Made by a program: the position numbers and the translations under genes. From assembly GCA_029204225.1 (NCBI GenBank), contig CM055092.1, positions 27,388,320 through 27,452,319 on the forward strand: a stretch of 64,000 bases of DNA. Reading direction: 5' to 3'. Origin of the DNA: Diphasiastrum complanatum (lineage: Eukaryota; Streptophyta; Lycopodiopsida; Lycopodiales; Lycopodiaceae). Positions 1 to 11,235 of the stretch are shown piece after piece; position 1 is the first letter of the stretch; each line of letters begins with the position of its first letter. The notes beneath the pieces were generated by a model that saw only the letters and a program-made list of their open reading frames with translations, was not told the DNA's origin and did no database searches.

Positions 1-351
1 CAATCTATTGTTTTTTGAACCTCTGCTACATTTCATACAGTTTTGAATGTCCATAAAAAACCTTGATCGAAAGCTCTCTACTATGGTGGAATGTGGAGAA
101 ATCCATTCTTCGCTTGAGAAAGAGGATAATCATATCGTCTCTAATTTTCACCTAAACTTGATGGTGTGTAAAATGAATCATAGAAGAAAATACAAGAATC
201 CAAGAGTGATCTTGTGGAGCGGTTCTTGTATTGCAGAAGACCAATATCAGAATGAATAACGTCCATGATACCGACAAGGGATTATATAGGTTGCCATTCG
301 ATTATGCTTGATGGATACAAATTTGCACAAATCCATAAAACTATATGTCAT

Positions 352-1211
352 TTAAATACTCAGATACACGTCTGAATGCTGTTCTTCCACATGTACAATC
401 TTCTCTTCTTCACCTGGCTCAGCTAGATTCATAGGTTGTGTCCGTGTAGGTCCTTCGAAGACTTCCTCCGCTGGTTTCCGATTTTGATCAGGTTCTCTTT
501 GTGCTTGCGACATCATGATTATCACGTCGTCCAAGGTATAATTCTTGAAGGTTTATGGATTCCTACTTCAGCATGTTGATCTCAACCCAACTTGTAATCT
601 TCACACTTCTAACCATCTGTGATGTAGACGCTGTATCTGGTTCTAGCAAGATTGACTTTAAGGAGTCCAACGCTTTCTTTTTTTCTTTTTTGTTCACGTA
701 GTTGGATTCATCCTTGTTGTCTATCTTGGAAACCGGGTTGATATTTGCTTCTTGATTACAAATATCAATATTCATTGTGGTTATTGCTTCTTCCAGTAGA
801 TCGCTCCATCGGATCACCTAACTGTAGCATTGTTTCATCTAGATCTTCCTAGTCATTGGCGCCTTTGGTGGATCTATCTTGGAAAATTTCACCATGGGTG
901 ATCTTTGAGGTGGCTGAGCTGGAACTTTTCTCATTCCATAGTGATCCGGGTCCATATGTTATAGGACTTGCTCGTCAATTAGCTCAGTCTCCTTGTTTTA
1001 GGTAAAAGCATGTTCCCAAGAGACTAAATCATCGTCCACAGGGTGCTCAATCGTGCAGACATCCATACTACATTGATCATATTCACCCCAAAAATAATTG
1101 GTGTGTCCATGGTATAGCACTTGGGTGAAGATGTGCTGGGTTCTGGATCTAAATCAGGCTGACAAGCATGCCCAGCCATATAGTCAATTGTCACCAATGC
1201 GTCCATCCATA
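352..1211 (-). pseudogene. Gypsy pol linker between protease and reverse transcriptase (decayed)
   Basis: Fragments such as EPGEEEKIVHVEEQ (534-352 region, minus strand) resemble the acidic linker with an I-H-V segment that precedes reverse transcriptase in gypsy polyproteins. Other open stretches (817-563 and 1224-1024) have no motif I recognise. The reverse transcriptase itself is not reached inside the window. Confidence 0.35.
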
Positions 1212-1658
1212 TCATGATATCCATTTCAAAGTTATAGTGACCTCCCTTGGCTTATGATCAATTGTGTGATCTTTGGTGGAGGACGATCCATCATTAACTT
1301 TTGGTGTAATTGGTTTCATCGCCCATGTGGTTGGGTCAACCTTTACAACCTGCTCTCTATTCTCAAAGGTAAGTTTTCTAGTTTTCCAATTGTGAACCAC
1401 TTGTGCGATCCTCAACCAAGGTCTTCCTAGTAAAACACGGTAGGCAGAAGGGGACTCTGGTATGTCTATCACCACGAAGGTGATTACGAACTGCATTCTC
1501 GCTATTTTTATCGAAATGTCGTCAACTACACCCTTTGGTTTTACACAAGATTGATCTACTAGTTTGATGACAAATTTCGCTAATTTCAATCCTTGCAAAT
1601 CCCATTTATGATACAAGGTAGTGGAGATCAAATTTACACTTGATCCTCCATCTACCAT
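1212..1658 (-). pseudogene. Gypsy retropepsin-like aspartic protease domain
   Basis: An open stretch of 148 codons begins with MVDGGSSVNLIS and continues to VLLGRPWLR. D-G/S-G-S followed about 90 residues later by a hydrophobic-G-R-x-W-L signature is the retropepsin fold of plant Ty3/gypsy polyproteins, which cleaves Gag-Pol. Here the active-site triplet reads DGG rather than DTG or DSG, a form seen in the plant RVP_2-type group. The domain is open and well kept, but the flanking parts of the polyprotein are broken. Confidence 0.65.
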
Positions 1659-2299
1659 TGCTGCTTCGTCCTCGAATCTCTTGTACTTGATTGGCAGGGT
1701 GATGTTGTGCTCTTCACTTTCCCACGCTGCCCCAATGTGGAGGACGTTGCTTGTTCCTTCGTAGCCCGCACATTATAGGGGCTCATTTGGGGTTGGTTCC
1801 GACTCTGAATTGAGCCAATCTATTAGAATGCTTTTAGCTTGTGGGCCATCCGCAAGAGTTCTCTGAAGGATATGTCCATGCGGCTAGCTAGCAAACTTGT
1901 GAGCACTCTTGATTGTGAAACCTCAGACTCACCCATGTGAAATGGTACCTCATGATGGTGTAAACAATCGTTTTGGTCTGTTCACAATAAACTGGTGGTG
2001 CTGGTACTTTTAATGTAGGGGTGTTGCTGGTTGTTCCTTTGCTCGTGCTGCTTCCTCTGCCTGTGCATCCTATATCCAATGGCATATTCTATGGTATTGC
2101 CTTCCTTCTTCCCTCACATTAGGATATCGTCCTGTTGCTGTGGGTTGATCATTAGCCATTGATACTGATGATGTTGGTGATGGAGCCACTCCCTTTCGTT
2201 TCTGTGCTCACGTAATGGCTAGCATTGGAACATGGGAATCTTGCCTTTCCCGTGGCGTCCTTCCTGAAACTACTTTCGGTTGCACTGAGATTAAATTCA

Positions 2300-2450
2300 A
2301 GAGTGCACTTGTTCCAAGTTTAATTGGGCAATTCTTGTAGCAATGCCCATATCCGCATTCTCAGCAAAAGGCTATATACTATCCCTTATAAGAACATTCT
2401 GCAATTCAGTGGCCTTCACCGCATCCATAGCAGCCATACATCCTACCTCC
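2300..2450 (-). pseudogene. Double CCHC zinc knuckle of gypsy gag (decayed)
   Basis: The minus strand encodes YGCYGCGEGH, then IAECSYKG, then ECGYGHCYKNCP, interrupted by stops. These are two consecutive zinc-binding clusters, of the kind that bind RNA in nucleocapsid. The second is unusual, with C-x2-C-x3-H-C-x3-C spacing. The same arrangement recurs, better preserved, at about 31300-31440 on the same strand, which suggests two members of one gypsy family. Confidence 0.55.
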
Positions 2451-3079
2451 CTAACGTTGAGGGTATGCAGCGTAGGTCGCATAGTATTCATTGATCGTTG
2501 GATTGACAAATTCCTCTTTCGGACCGTATCACTACTGCTGTGCTCAGATTGGGGTGGTGGTTCTTGCTCTATTGTGGTCAGATTTATTTGGGCCACTTGA
2601 TTGTTAGTTGGTCCTGGGTCGTGCAGGAAGTGCCATGCACTGCTGCTCCATAGCGAGGTGCCGCATTCGGTGCCCCCTAATGATATGGATAAGAGGTCTG
2701 GTAATGATTCCTCTTTTGTTGTATTATCCTGGGGTTGAATGGACAAAACGTCATTTCGTGTGATGAAGCATTGCACAGGTAAAAGTATCATTTTGTGAAC
2801 TTGACTTCAACACTGGGCACTCATTTGTTGTATGGTTCTGGATGCAAATAGGACACCATATGTTCTCTCGTCAAGGATATTGCAGCTGGTTCTGTTCCAA
2901 TGGATTTGGAGTTGGTGTTATAGTTGCCTGCAAGACCTTCAATTTGAAATCAAACCGCAACATTAGTTGTTCCATCTACTGCTTGTGTAACTTTGTCAAT
3001 TGCTCCATCAGTAGATCTTTTGATATATTGGATGCATTGGATGATGATGCTACCGAGGGCATCGGATTATGGGTGGTCA

Positions 3080-3610
3080 GGTATGATTCATCATCTAAAC
3101 CCTCGTCTTCTTCTCTAATGTCATCTTCCATTGCTTCCTACAATGTAGCGTACTGCTCCTGTCTTTTAAGTTCTCATCTGATACTTCATGGTAACCTCGC
3201 GAGGAACCACATAATGACTACATGATTGGGAGTTAGGGCTATGTTGCATTCGGATCTTAAGTACTTGACCCATTCTATGTAGTCCCTAACTCTTTCTCTT
3301 TTTCCCATTTTTACCTTGTTCAATAGGAGAAACAGATTTTCTAGGAACTTCCTTGGCTTAAAGTGTCATGTGATGAGAGCCACTTTAATCCCTTCCCAAG
3401 TGGTTTTCTCTTCTTCCGATAGGCTGAAGAACCAATCTTGTGCTACAACTACCAGAGACATGGGAAATAGCATCAATTTCTCTACCAGTGTTCATCATAA
3501 ATTTTGCATATTTGCTCGTAGATCTGGATGAATCTAATAGGATCTAATGGCCCATCATATTTAGGTATTTCCATGCGAGGTGCCCTTCAAACTGCTTGTA
3601 AGGGTGTGAC
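3080..3610 (-). pseudogene. Ty3/gypsy gag core (decayed)
   Basis: The minus strand contains the gag pattern PKYDGPLDP, then YEQICKIYDEH, then, in a shifted frame, FKPRKFLENLFLLL and RERVRDYIEWVKYL. This is the usual layout of the retrotransposon gag domain: P-x-F/Y-D-G, a W-x2-F segment, and E-x-V-R-x-Y-I near the end. Gag forms the virus-like particle that packages element RNA in the cytoplasm. At least two in-frame stops and one frame change make it non-functional. It lies upstream of the zinc knuckle and protease of the same element. Confidence 0.6.
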
Positions 3611-4971
3611 AGGTACGGGCTGACCCATAGGATCCATCGGTGTTGGTTCCGGTTCTGCCTGGATTTGCGCGGCTGCTACTTTGGGAAGATTTGGTGCTTG
3701 ATTCGTTGTTCTTCTAGCTACTGATCATCCGGATCTCATATTCATTCGATGGTAGAGTCCAAGGATGTTGGATCTTGTTGATTTAGTAGAATTGAATCTA
3801 GATCTTAAGGGATCTAATCAGTTTGGTTGGTCGACCATGTGGTTTTAGGCCACTTATAGTGGTTTTTCCTTGATAACTATTTAATCCTAGTTTCGATTGC
3901 TCTAAGATTTTCATAGTTGACAGATCTGGGACAAATTTGTCTACTGATGCTATCTATGAGAGTTCTTTGTATGAGGGATGGTTGTGAGAGAGTTTTGTTT
4001 CACTATTTTTTAGTTAAAAACTCTTTTTTTTCAAAAAATACTAGGAAGTAACTCTCGCAGACTTTATTGGAGCTGTATCTAGTATAGATTTAACTCTGGA
4101 AAAGTCTATGAAGGTTAAATCTTGTAAGAAATGAAAATTTCACTGCCTATGAGGGTTCAAGAACATCTTTTTGCTCTGATCATTACCAATATCTTGTACT
4201 AACTCTCACAAACTTCATCATTGATGTAAAATGACATTCTGAAGACAATGGGATGGTGTGCGAGGATTATTTGGATCTTCTAATTTTGTTAATTTTTAAG
4301 CACTCAAATTCACTTTTTAACTCGCTGGGATCAAACTAACTCTCGTAGGCTCTTCTGTGTCTTTTTCTCATTGAGATGGAACTCCAGAATTCTTTGTGAA
4401 GGTTACTTGCCAGTGGAACTAAAAAAATTGATGTATGCGAGGGTTCACAACTCTTTTCCCATCTTTTTTCTCTTGGGGACCTTTGCAAGGACACTTTTTC
4501 TGAGAATGAACGCTCTACGAAGGTTGGTTTGCTATTATGAAAAAAAATTTGGCTTTTCAAGGGATTTTTGAATTTTTATGGTTTTTGTTTATTTTTTCTA
4601 ACTTTGTCTAGAAGTAACCTTTGTAGGCTTCTGAGAATGTCTGGGATGGTACCCTGGAGCTGATACCAATCATGCGAAGGTTAGTTCCAATTAGTTCTTG
4701 AAAAAAAAAAATCTGATGGGATTTTGGCCTCTTTTCTCTCCAAAAACAGATTTGAACATTTTTTTATGGTTTCAAGGTTTTCGGTTGGATGCCAAGCCCC
4801 TAGAGGTTGTTTTAGATCTCCACTACTCTTCCACACCTCCTCCGCTAGTTGTGAACAGTCCAAGCAAAAGAAAGCACAAAAAAAAACCTAAATCTACCCC
4901 AAAATCCACCTAAAACATTCTAAAAAAGCAAAAGCAACTAAGAATGCAACTATAACTAGGTAGTGATTCCT

Positions 4972-4990
4972 ATTCCTGGCAACGACGCCA
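4972..4990 (-). promoter_or_regulatory. Primer-binding site, tRNA-Asp type
   Basis: The minus strand reads TGGCGTCGTTGCCAGGAAT directly after the LTR. This closely resembles the complement of the 3' end of plant tRNA-Asp (TGGCGCCGTTGCC...), a common primer site in plant gypsy elements. It fixes the orientation and the LTR boundary. Confidence 0.62.
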
Positions 4991-4991
4991 C

Positions 4992-5818
4992 TGTAGGGTC
5001 TGTAGGTTCGATGGTGAGCAGCCCTCTATTGGAAAGAGGTGTGTGAAAAGATAGGTTGAACAGAATCAAATAAAAGGAATTTGAATGACAAGAATTAAAA
5101 CTTATCGTGCGCAGCGAAATAAACTATCTTTCTCTTTTTCTATACATGACTACACGTATTAATTTCGAACAAAAAAATCACGTTCGATCTTATAGTAACT
5201 AACTTTGAAATCATTAGTACTACGGTGATTACGTAGCCAAACATTAAAGCATCAGAAAAATAATCTATTACGAAGAATTACAGAAACGCATACATTTTAA
5301 GACAAACCTGAACGCAATAAAAAGATAGTATTGATTCAGTATGACATGACACAGATGTAAATGAGTACAACAAGTTTTTGGATCAAAGCCGCGTACGCTA
5401 ATGCTCTCCAAAATGGTAGAGTTTCCTCCTTCTCATTAAGCATGAAAAATGGCTACAAATGGCGTATCTTTGGAATGGCCCTTGGGGCCTTGCTTCCTAT
5501 TGGCTACTTGCAAAGGATGGGATTGAGATCCACACTATCCACAAGAAGCACAAACTAATCTATGGGGTATAGGAAGAAGCACACCCCACCTACCACCATT
5601 TGACTTTTGACTAACTCAAAAACTTAGTAACTTAACTTAGACTTTGGCCTCTAATATTATTTTTAATTACATGGCCCAAAGTCTAATTTATTTCAAAATG
5701 ATTATTTATAAGTGCCCATTGGGCCATGGGCTTACACACGTAGGATGCCACGACACTCGTCTCTGCTTTCTACTAATTTCAACATTTTATTTATTTACAT
5801 GCACGAATACCCCCAACA
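4992..5818 (-). repeat. 5' LTR of the gypsy element
   Basis: On the minus strand the segment starts TGTTGGGGGTATTCG and ends CCCTACA, so it has the canonical TG...CA ends. It is followed one base later by a primer-binding site. Length is 827 bp. The outer edge at 5818 coincides with the point where an intact copia RNase H reading frame begins. The matching 3' LTR is outside the window, so the ends rest on the TG/CA rule and the junction. Confidence 0.6.
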
Positions 5819-5819
5819 T

Positions 5820-6239
5820 AATGGAGCTATATCATGGATGTCAAAGAAACAAGCCACTATCTCATTGTCATCCAGTGAGGCTGAGTACAAAGCTCTTACA
5901 CATTGCACAAACGAGATGGTATGGATCAAGAGGATGATCAAGGATCTTCACTTGCTAGATTTTTTAGAGATCCAAATCATCTGTTTTGACAATCTATCAA
6001 CCCAAAGGTTGGCAACCAATCCTATCTTTCATGCTAGAAGCAAGCATATTGAGGTGGCATATCACTTTGTGAGGGAGCAAGTCATGGCAAAGGAGGTGGA
6101 GCTTCAACATGTGTCCTCAAGGGAATGTGTAGCTGATATCTTCACCAAAGCATTGGGAAAAGACTTGTTCATGAATCATAGGACTTCACTTGGAGTGTTT
6201 TCAAAGTCTATGCTTAAACTAGTTGAAGAGGGAGTGTGA
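5820..6239 (+). pseudogene. Copia RNase H domain, C-terminal part of Pol
   Basis: The frame reads ISWMSKKQATISLSSSEAEY, then HARSKHIEV, then ADIFTKAL, and ends LVEEGV at a TGA. These are the hallmark motifs of plant Ty1/copia RNase H: the S-x-S-E-A-E-Y catalytic acid, the H-x-R-S-K-H-I motif and the D-x-x-T-K-A-L tail. The enzyme degrades the RNA strand during reverse transcription. The frame is open to the end but its upstream part is lost to the gypsy insertion, so it is a fragment. Confidence 0.75.
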
Positions 6240-6715
6240 AAGATTTCAACTATTTTGCTATTTTGGTCATATTTGTATATTTGGCAATTGAGGCCAATTT
6301 TCATAATAGACTTAGAGTTTGACTTTTCAAAGTTATATTAGTCTAAAAGCATTTGAATAAACATTTTTGGAAAGTGTGTAAAACTATAGAACACGAGTTT
6401 TGGAGAGATTCAATTTGAGTAGTAGATATATTGAATCTAGTCACAAAAATAGTAGGGTTTTTATTATGGAGGGAAACCAAAGTTTGAATTTAGGTTTGGA
6501 CCTGTTAGAAAAGGATGTAACTCGTGGGAAGAGGATACATACTCTCTCTCTTATCTCATTCATGCCTATACATGGTTCTCTTGGGTTCTACTATTCATTG
6601 GTGCACTATACTTGTGATTTTTTGCAATTTTGTGTGTAGAATGCACATTAAATGCTATTTTCAGATCCACACGTGTGAAATATAGTAGCTTACTATTTTT
6701 GTATGGAAAGCAACA
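6235..6715 (+). repeat. 3' LTR of copia family A
   Basis: Begins TGTGAAAG right after a polypurine tract and ends at GCAACA. A homologous LTR begins at 35939. Similarity by eye continues to about the GTATGGA block near 6705, so the 3' edge is approximate. The region from 6716 to about 6900 shows nothing else. Confidence 0.55.
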
Positions 6716-6899
6716 TTATTTTGTGTTCTTATTGATGTTTGATCAAAATCTATTAGAGTTTGCATCTCGTTCATAGTGTAGATGTTGATTTTTCCACATT
6801 GGCAAGATTGATGATTTTTTGTCTTTCTAAACCCAAGATAATTTTATGGATGTGGATCTTAATTGATCTGAAATTCTTCACACGTACATTACATTCTTC

Positions 6900-7460
6900 A
6901 AGATTCCATTCCTGCCATTTGTGAGTTTCATGCATACTGTGCCAATTTTTGGTCCATGCCATTTCCAACCACCCTCGCTGGATGGACTTCTTGGTAGTCT
7001 GAAAAAACCTTCATGTCAAACATCATGTGGCCAGAGGGTCTTGAATCCAAGTACCAATTGTTGTCATTGTCCTCTCCACTGCGCTTGTCTGCGACTGCCA
7101 TGTGTCGTGGAGGTCACACCCACTCCATGGTATAGACTTTGCAAAGTCTTCCAAACTTCTTTAGGTGTTTTTATATCTCTAACCTACGCGATGGTAGTAT
7201 CCCCAGAGATAGACAAATAATTGTGAGAACTTGCTTCATTCTCTCCCTGAACAATCTTCTTCTCTCCGCTATGTTAACCGACGTCTCCCCTTCGATGATC
7301 GGCTCTGTCTTGATGCCTGAGACAAGATTCCAAATCCCCTTTTCGTCCAAGATCAGTTGCATCTTCCATGACCATACGTAGTAGTTCTCATCCTCTAGCT
7401 TTTCAACTTGTCTTGTCTCTTGTGTATGACGCTATACTGCTTGGTGCCTTTTGCTGATTT
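6900..7460 (-). pseudogene. Copia gag (UBN2-type) fragment
   Basis: The minus strand reads LEDENYYVWSWKMQLILDEKG, then GIWNLVSGI, then TPKEVWKTLQSLY after a frame change. This is the start of plant copia Gag: the L-x-G-x-N-Y-x-x-W motif, a W-x-x-V segment and A/P-K-E-x-W-x-x-L. The order is right but stops separate the blocks, and no protease or LTR follows, so it is an isolated scrap. Confidence 0.6.
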
Positions 7461-8023
7461 GATAGCAAGAATGATGAACAATCTTTTGAAAAGATTGTTT
7501 AGTACACAATTCAATTAACTAATTTTAAAACTTTTAGAAAGTACAACATGCGTTTTGTGGGCCCATAACCCTTGTTTACTACTAGAGCATGCAATGATTA
7601 AAGCTAATGATGCAACTAAAAGATCTACTCATCAACTATAATCATGCATGAGTACGTACAGCAGAATATTACACTACTAAAAGCTTTCTACATTACTTCA
7701 TGAAAAAAACAGTACAGGATAGTCCACTGATGATTGCCAGTACATGCAATCTTGTTACAATAACTTCACAATACTCAGCAAACGGCATTGTACAAAATGC
7801 CAGAAGGTAACATTTATATCCTCTAACTACATGCTGCTACCACCTATTACTCGCATCATTTCAGCCTAGACATCATCATATTAGCCATCTAACTACCAAC
7901 GGCTACTATGTCATCTGATCCAGCAACTACCCTTACCAACCTAACTACCAACAAAAATGTTCATTGATCTGCGGTCTTAACATAAAATTGCTTATGTGAT
8001 TAACCAGTTATTGATGTGATGAT
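7461..8023. other. Region downstream of the receptor kinase, no gene
   Basis: AT-rich sequence lying 3' of the kinase gene on its strand; it probably includes its 3' UTR. I see no other coding signal, repeat or clear single polyadenylation signal. Confidence 0.4.
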
Positions 8024-10637
8024 TTACGTGGAATGCATTACATATGACATTTTCATACTTGATCCAGAAGTTGTGATATCCATAATCCCATGGGTCTGCA
8101 CCGCAAAGCGGAAATTTAATGGCGGATTTGAGATGGTGGTGTGCCCTTCCAGCATCTGCACAACAGTCTCCATTGTAGGCCTGGCCGATGGGTTTTCCTG
8201 TATGCACCATAAAGCTACTTGGATTACCCCCTTCACCTGCTCCTCACTAACTGAACCCCTCATCTGAGCCTCTACTAGATCCATCATGCTGTCTGATGCC
8301 TGGATCTTGCTCACTGCCCATGCGGGAAAATACCAGCTCAGTGTTGATCCCAGGCCCAGCTTTGTTAGGTCTGTGTTCCTTCTCCCACTCACAAGCTCCA
8401 GCAGCAGCATGCCAAAGCTGAAAACATCGCATTTCTTTGTAGCTGTAGAGTGTAGTAGCCACTCAGGAGCCAGGTAGCCAGGGGTTCCTCGTACTCGTGT
8501 GATAACTGAGCTCATATCTCTATCCTGAAGTAGCTTAGACATTCCGAAGTCTGAGACTTTAGCTTCCAGCTGCTGATCTAGCAATATATTCTCCGGCTTG
8601 ACATCCAGATGCAGAATAGGCTCTCTGCACTCCTCGTGCAGGTATGCTATACCCCGTGCTGTACCGAGTGCAATTTGATGTCTTGTCTTCCAATCTAGAA
8701 AGCGATCCTGGCCAGATGCGTCTTCTCTGAACAGCCATCGGTCGAGAGATCCATTTGCCATGTACTCATATACGATCAGGCGGTTTGATCCCTCAACACA
8801 GAAGCCACTCAGCTTCACGATATGCACGTGACTGATTACTCCCATAGCAGTCACCTCCGCTATGAACTCCTTCTGGCCTTGATTACTCGACTCTAGTTTC
8901 TTAGCAGCGACCTTCTCTCCAGTAGAAAGGATGCCCTCGTACACAGATCCGAAACCCCCGCTGCCCAGCTTGCATCTGAAACCTTTTGTTGCTTGATGCA
9001 ATTCTTTCAAAGAAAATCTGCGAGGGATTACCTTCAGAGCAGGAAAGGTAGACCCATTCTGAAGTTGTTTTTCTTTGATTTTTTTCTTTACTATTAAATA
9101 GCAAATTACACTCAGAACTGCTATTAGAGCAAATGAGCCAGTACTGAGGCCTATAATCTGTTTACGACCAAACCATGTCTTCCTCAGGCCCATTGAGTTT
9201 GAAGGAGGTAATAAGATAAGTTGCCTGTTCTGGAATTTCAGGAAAGCAGTGACGGTTGGGTCTGTTGTCAGACTTCCAAGCACGTTGTCTACAAAGTAGC
9301 AGGATCTAGATTGGTTGTTGTAAAACATGGCAGAGCAGGAGCAATTATTCAAGCAAAAACCCAAGCAATCTTCTAACCGAGCTGATAGCTTATCAGGCTT
9401 TGTATACCTATATGTGAAATAGCTTGCTCCACTTAAATTACGAAAGTGATGATTCAAGCCTTCGTTCTGAGTACAAGTTTGAGGCCGCCATGTCGACGCA
9501 GCTGGACAATCAGCAGCCCTTTGGAAACCTCTGATATCCAAAGCTGTAGAACTGCTTGATATATTTTGAGGGCAAATACACTCACCCTTGCCCAAGCAGA
9601 CTCCGTAACTTCCACAGCTCATTGGGAGCTTACAGCTATCACCAAAGTATTTCAACAGATCAAAATCCCTTATCCAGATAGAATTTCCAACATCGTAGTG
9701 AGAGGAAACCAGATTTCCATCAGACTCCAGATTCAAAAGCTGCAGTGCGTTCTGTGAGCCAGTTGGGCTTGGGAAGGACACAGTACGGGGCGGTGCACAT
9801 GGGCGTGAGGTATTTGCCACTCCAGCATTCAATTCATAGCTTATGTTCATTCCATTGCCCGTGTAGACCACGACGGCTTGATATTGGTTGCAAATATGCA
9901 GAGCTGTTGTTATATCTGAGCCTTGTAGGCTCCAAAGAAAGTAAGGCTGAGGCTTTGCATTTGAGATGTTCAAATAGAATACAACTCCGCTTGGCTCCAT
10001 GCTCCATCACGAGTCTATAGTTTCCTTCTCTGTTGGAATGATTTAAGTTGCTCACAAGCATTGTCCCTCCCTTCATCGTCTGCCCTGGTAGCAATTTATG
10101 CGTCGGGTGCTCAAAGCTTTGCCAGATTGTGTCGCCCGTATTGTTCAGCAAAACCAGATTTCCTGATTCTTGCAGGTCAATTGCTGCAACTGGACCAGGT
10201 GACAGCCATATTGACGATCCGTGGGGATCAAGGAGGCTCACTTGTCCTCGATCTGTGATTGCAAGACTGGAATTTTCAGAAACTGGTGTATTTCTGTTCG
10301 CGCTCCACACGATTACTCCAGCTTCAGATGCATTCCTATATTTTGTACCCACAATTACAGAAAAAAGATATTGGCCTGCGCCGTTGATGTCGAAGAATCC
10401 CAGCCCAAAGGTCTCATTGTCACTCATTTCTACAAGACGGTACGATCCAGGAGTTACGCTTCCTGCAGCCTGAAAAGCCGGCAAGCTGCTGTTATTCACC
10501 ACACTCCAACCTTTTGGCAAATTAATCTTCTTTGCATCTACTTCCCCATTCCGGTACGCACTTAAAGCACTTGAAATCATGACAAATATCAAACCAAAGT
10601 GCTTGAAGAGAGGTTGCCATCGTTTAAGGCCACACAT
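8024..10637 (-). CDS. G-type (bulb) lectin receptor-like serine/threonine kinase, single exon, frameshifted
   Basis: A membrane receptor kinase expected at the plasma membrane. Counting through the frameshift, about 868 residues are encoded without introns. In order they are: a signal peptide (about 1-26), bulb-type lectin repeats (about 50-320, with VIVWSANRNTPV and DTIWQSFEHPTHKLLPGQ), an EGF-like cysteine cluster (about 330-355), a PAN-like segment (about 417-455, CLGFCLNNCSCSAMF), one membrane span (about 492-513) and a kinase (about 548-830). The kinase keeps the glycine loop GSGGFGSVYEG, the lysine in AAKKLE, HLDVKPENILL, DFGMSK and APEWL. The residue before the catalytic aspartate is leucine, not arginine, so it is a non-RD kinase, a class often linked to immune receptors. 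The frame breaks at 9994-10007, where GCTCCAT (plus strand) occurs twice in tandem. Removing one copy joins two otherwise long open halves. The start at 10637 is the first ATG and is followed by a hydrophobic leader. Confidence 0.88.
9994..10007 (-). repeat. 7-bp tandem duplication that shifts the kinase frame
   Basis: GCTCCATGCTCCAT on the plus strand is two perfect copies of a 7-mer inside the lectin region, around residue 211. The first frame runs from 10637 through it and then loses homology to the family. The second frame picks up the family sequence immediately after it. Seven is not a multiple of three, so the duplication alone explains the break. Confidence 0.8.
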
Positions 10638-11235
10638 TTCACCGCAGCAGATTTTATCAATGTTCTACTGATCAGAGGAGTGGGCGTTATCACATGTCAA
10701 TCTGATGTGTTTGAGGAGATGCAGTTGTTTATGGTCATGCACTTCACAACAGCAAACCTTACCCATCCACTGACAAGAGCTGCGAGCAAGATCACATATC
10801 AATTCGAAGTGCGCCTTGGAGAGTTACGGCCATTTATTTCACAGGAGTAGACCTTACCCGTCTATTGAAAGGAGTGAGCATGATCGTATGCTAATCCGAT
10901 CTGCTCTCAGATCAGATGCAATCATCAAGTATACCATTAACCCCAAACCACCAAACAGATGTCTTAGGCCATTCACGGCAGCATATATATCTTATCCATC
11001 TACTGAGCTAGAGGATTGACCGTGATCACATTAGAAGTGCAAGTGCTCGGTGGGATTCATATATACTGTTTAAGGTCATGCAGATCTAATCCATCTACTT
11101 AAAGGTATGAGCATGATCACCTATGAATTCAAAGTGATTGCCGAGATGGTGCAATTCTTTAGGACCACACAATTCGCACCAGTGTATCTTATCAACCTGC
11201 TGGAAGGTACGATCATGATCACAACACAATCTATG
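10560..11235. repeat. Degenerate ~90-110 bp tandem array upstream of the kinase
   Basis: Six or seven diverged units can be lined up on a shared pattern: TTTAGGCCATGCA..., then CCTTACCCATCTACTGA, then GAGCATGATCACATATCAA, then GAAGTGC and GAGAG. Units begin near 10620, 10727, 10830, 10960, 11068 and 11155. A further weak match lies over about 10560-10620, inside the first codons of the kinase. Unit length varies. No coding function is seen. Confidence 0.55.

Larger units (their letters stand above)
1..5818 (-). mobile_element. Degenerate Ty3/gypsy LTR retrotransposon, 5' portion
   Basis: Read on the minus strand, the order is LTR (5818-4992), a tRNA-Asp-type primer site (4990-4972), a long untranslated leader (about 4970-3620), a gag core (about 3610-3080), a zinc-knuckle stretch (about 2450-2300), a retropepsin domain (1658-1212) and a linker towards reverse transcriptase (about 1200-350). 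The reading frame is broken by many stops and shifts, so it is a dead copy. The rest of pol and the 3' LTR would lie left of the window. The right edge abuts a copia RNase H reading frame that begins at 5820, which shows the gypsy element landed inside that copia element. The first ~350 bases show nothing recognisable beyond this element. Confidence 0.72.
5819..6715 (+). mobile_element. Ty1/copia family A, 3' end (RNase H and 3' LTR)
   Basis: The right part of a copia element, cut on its left by the gypsy insertion. It holds the C-terminal RNase H domain, a purine tract (GAAGAGGGAG) and a 3' LTR starting at 6235. A second, shorter copy of the same family sits at 35713-36410 and matches it from the middle of RNase H into the LTR. 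Confidence 0.7.
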
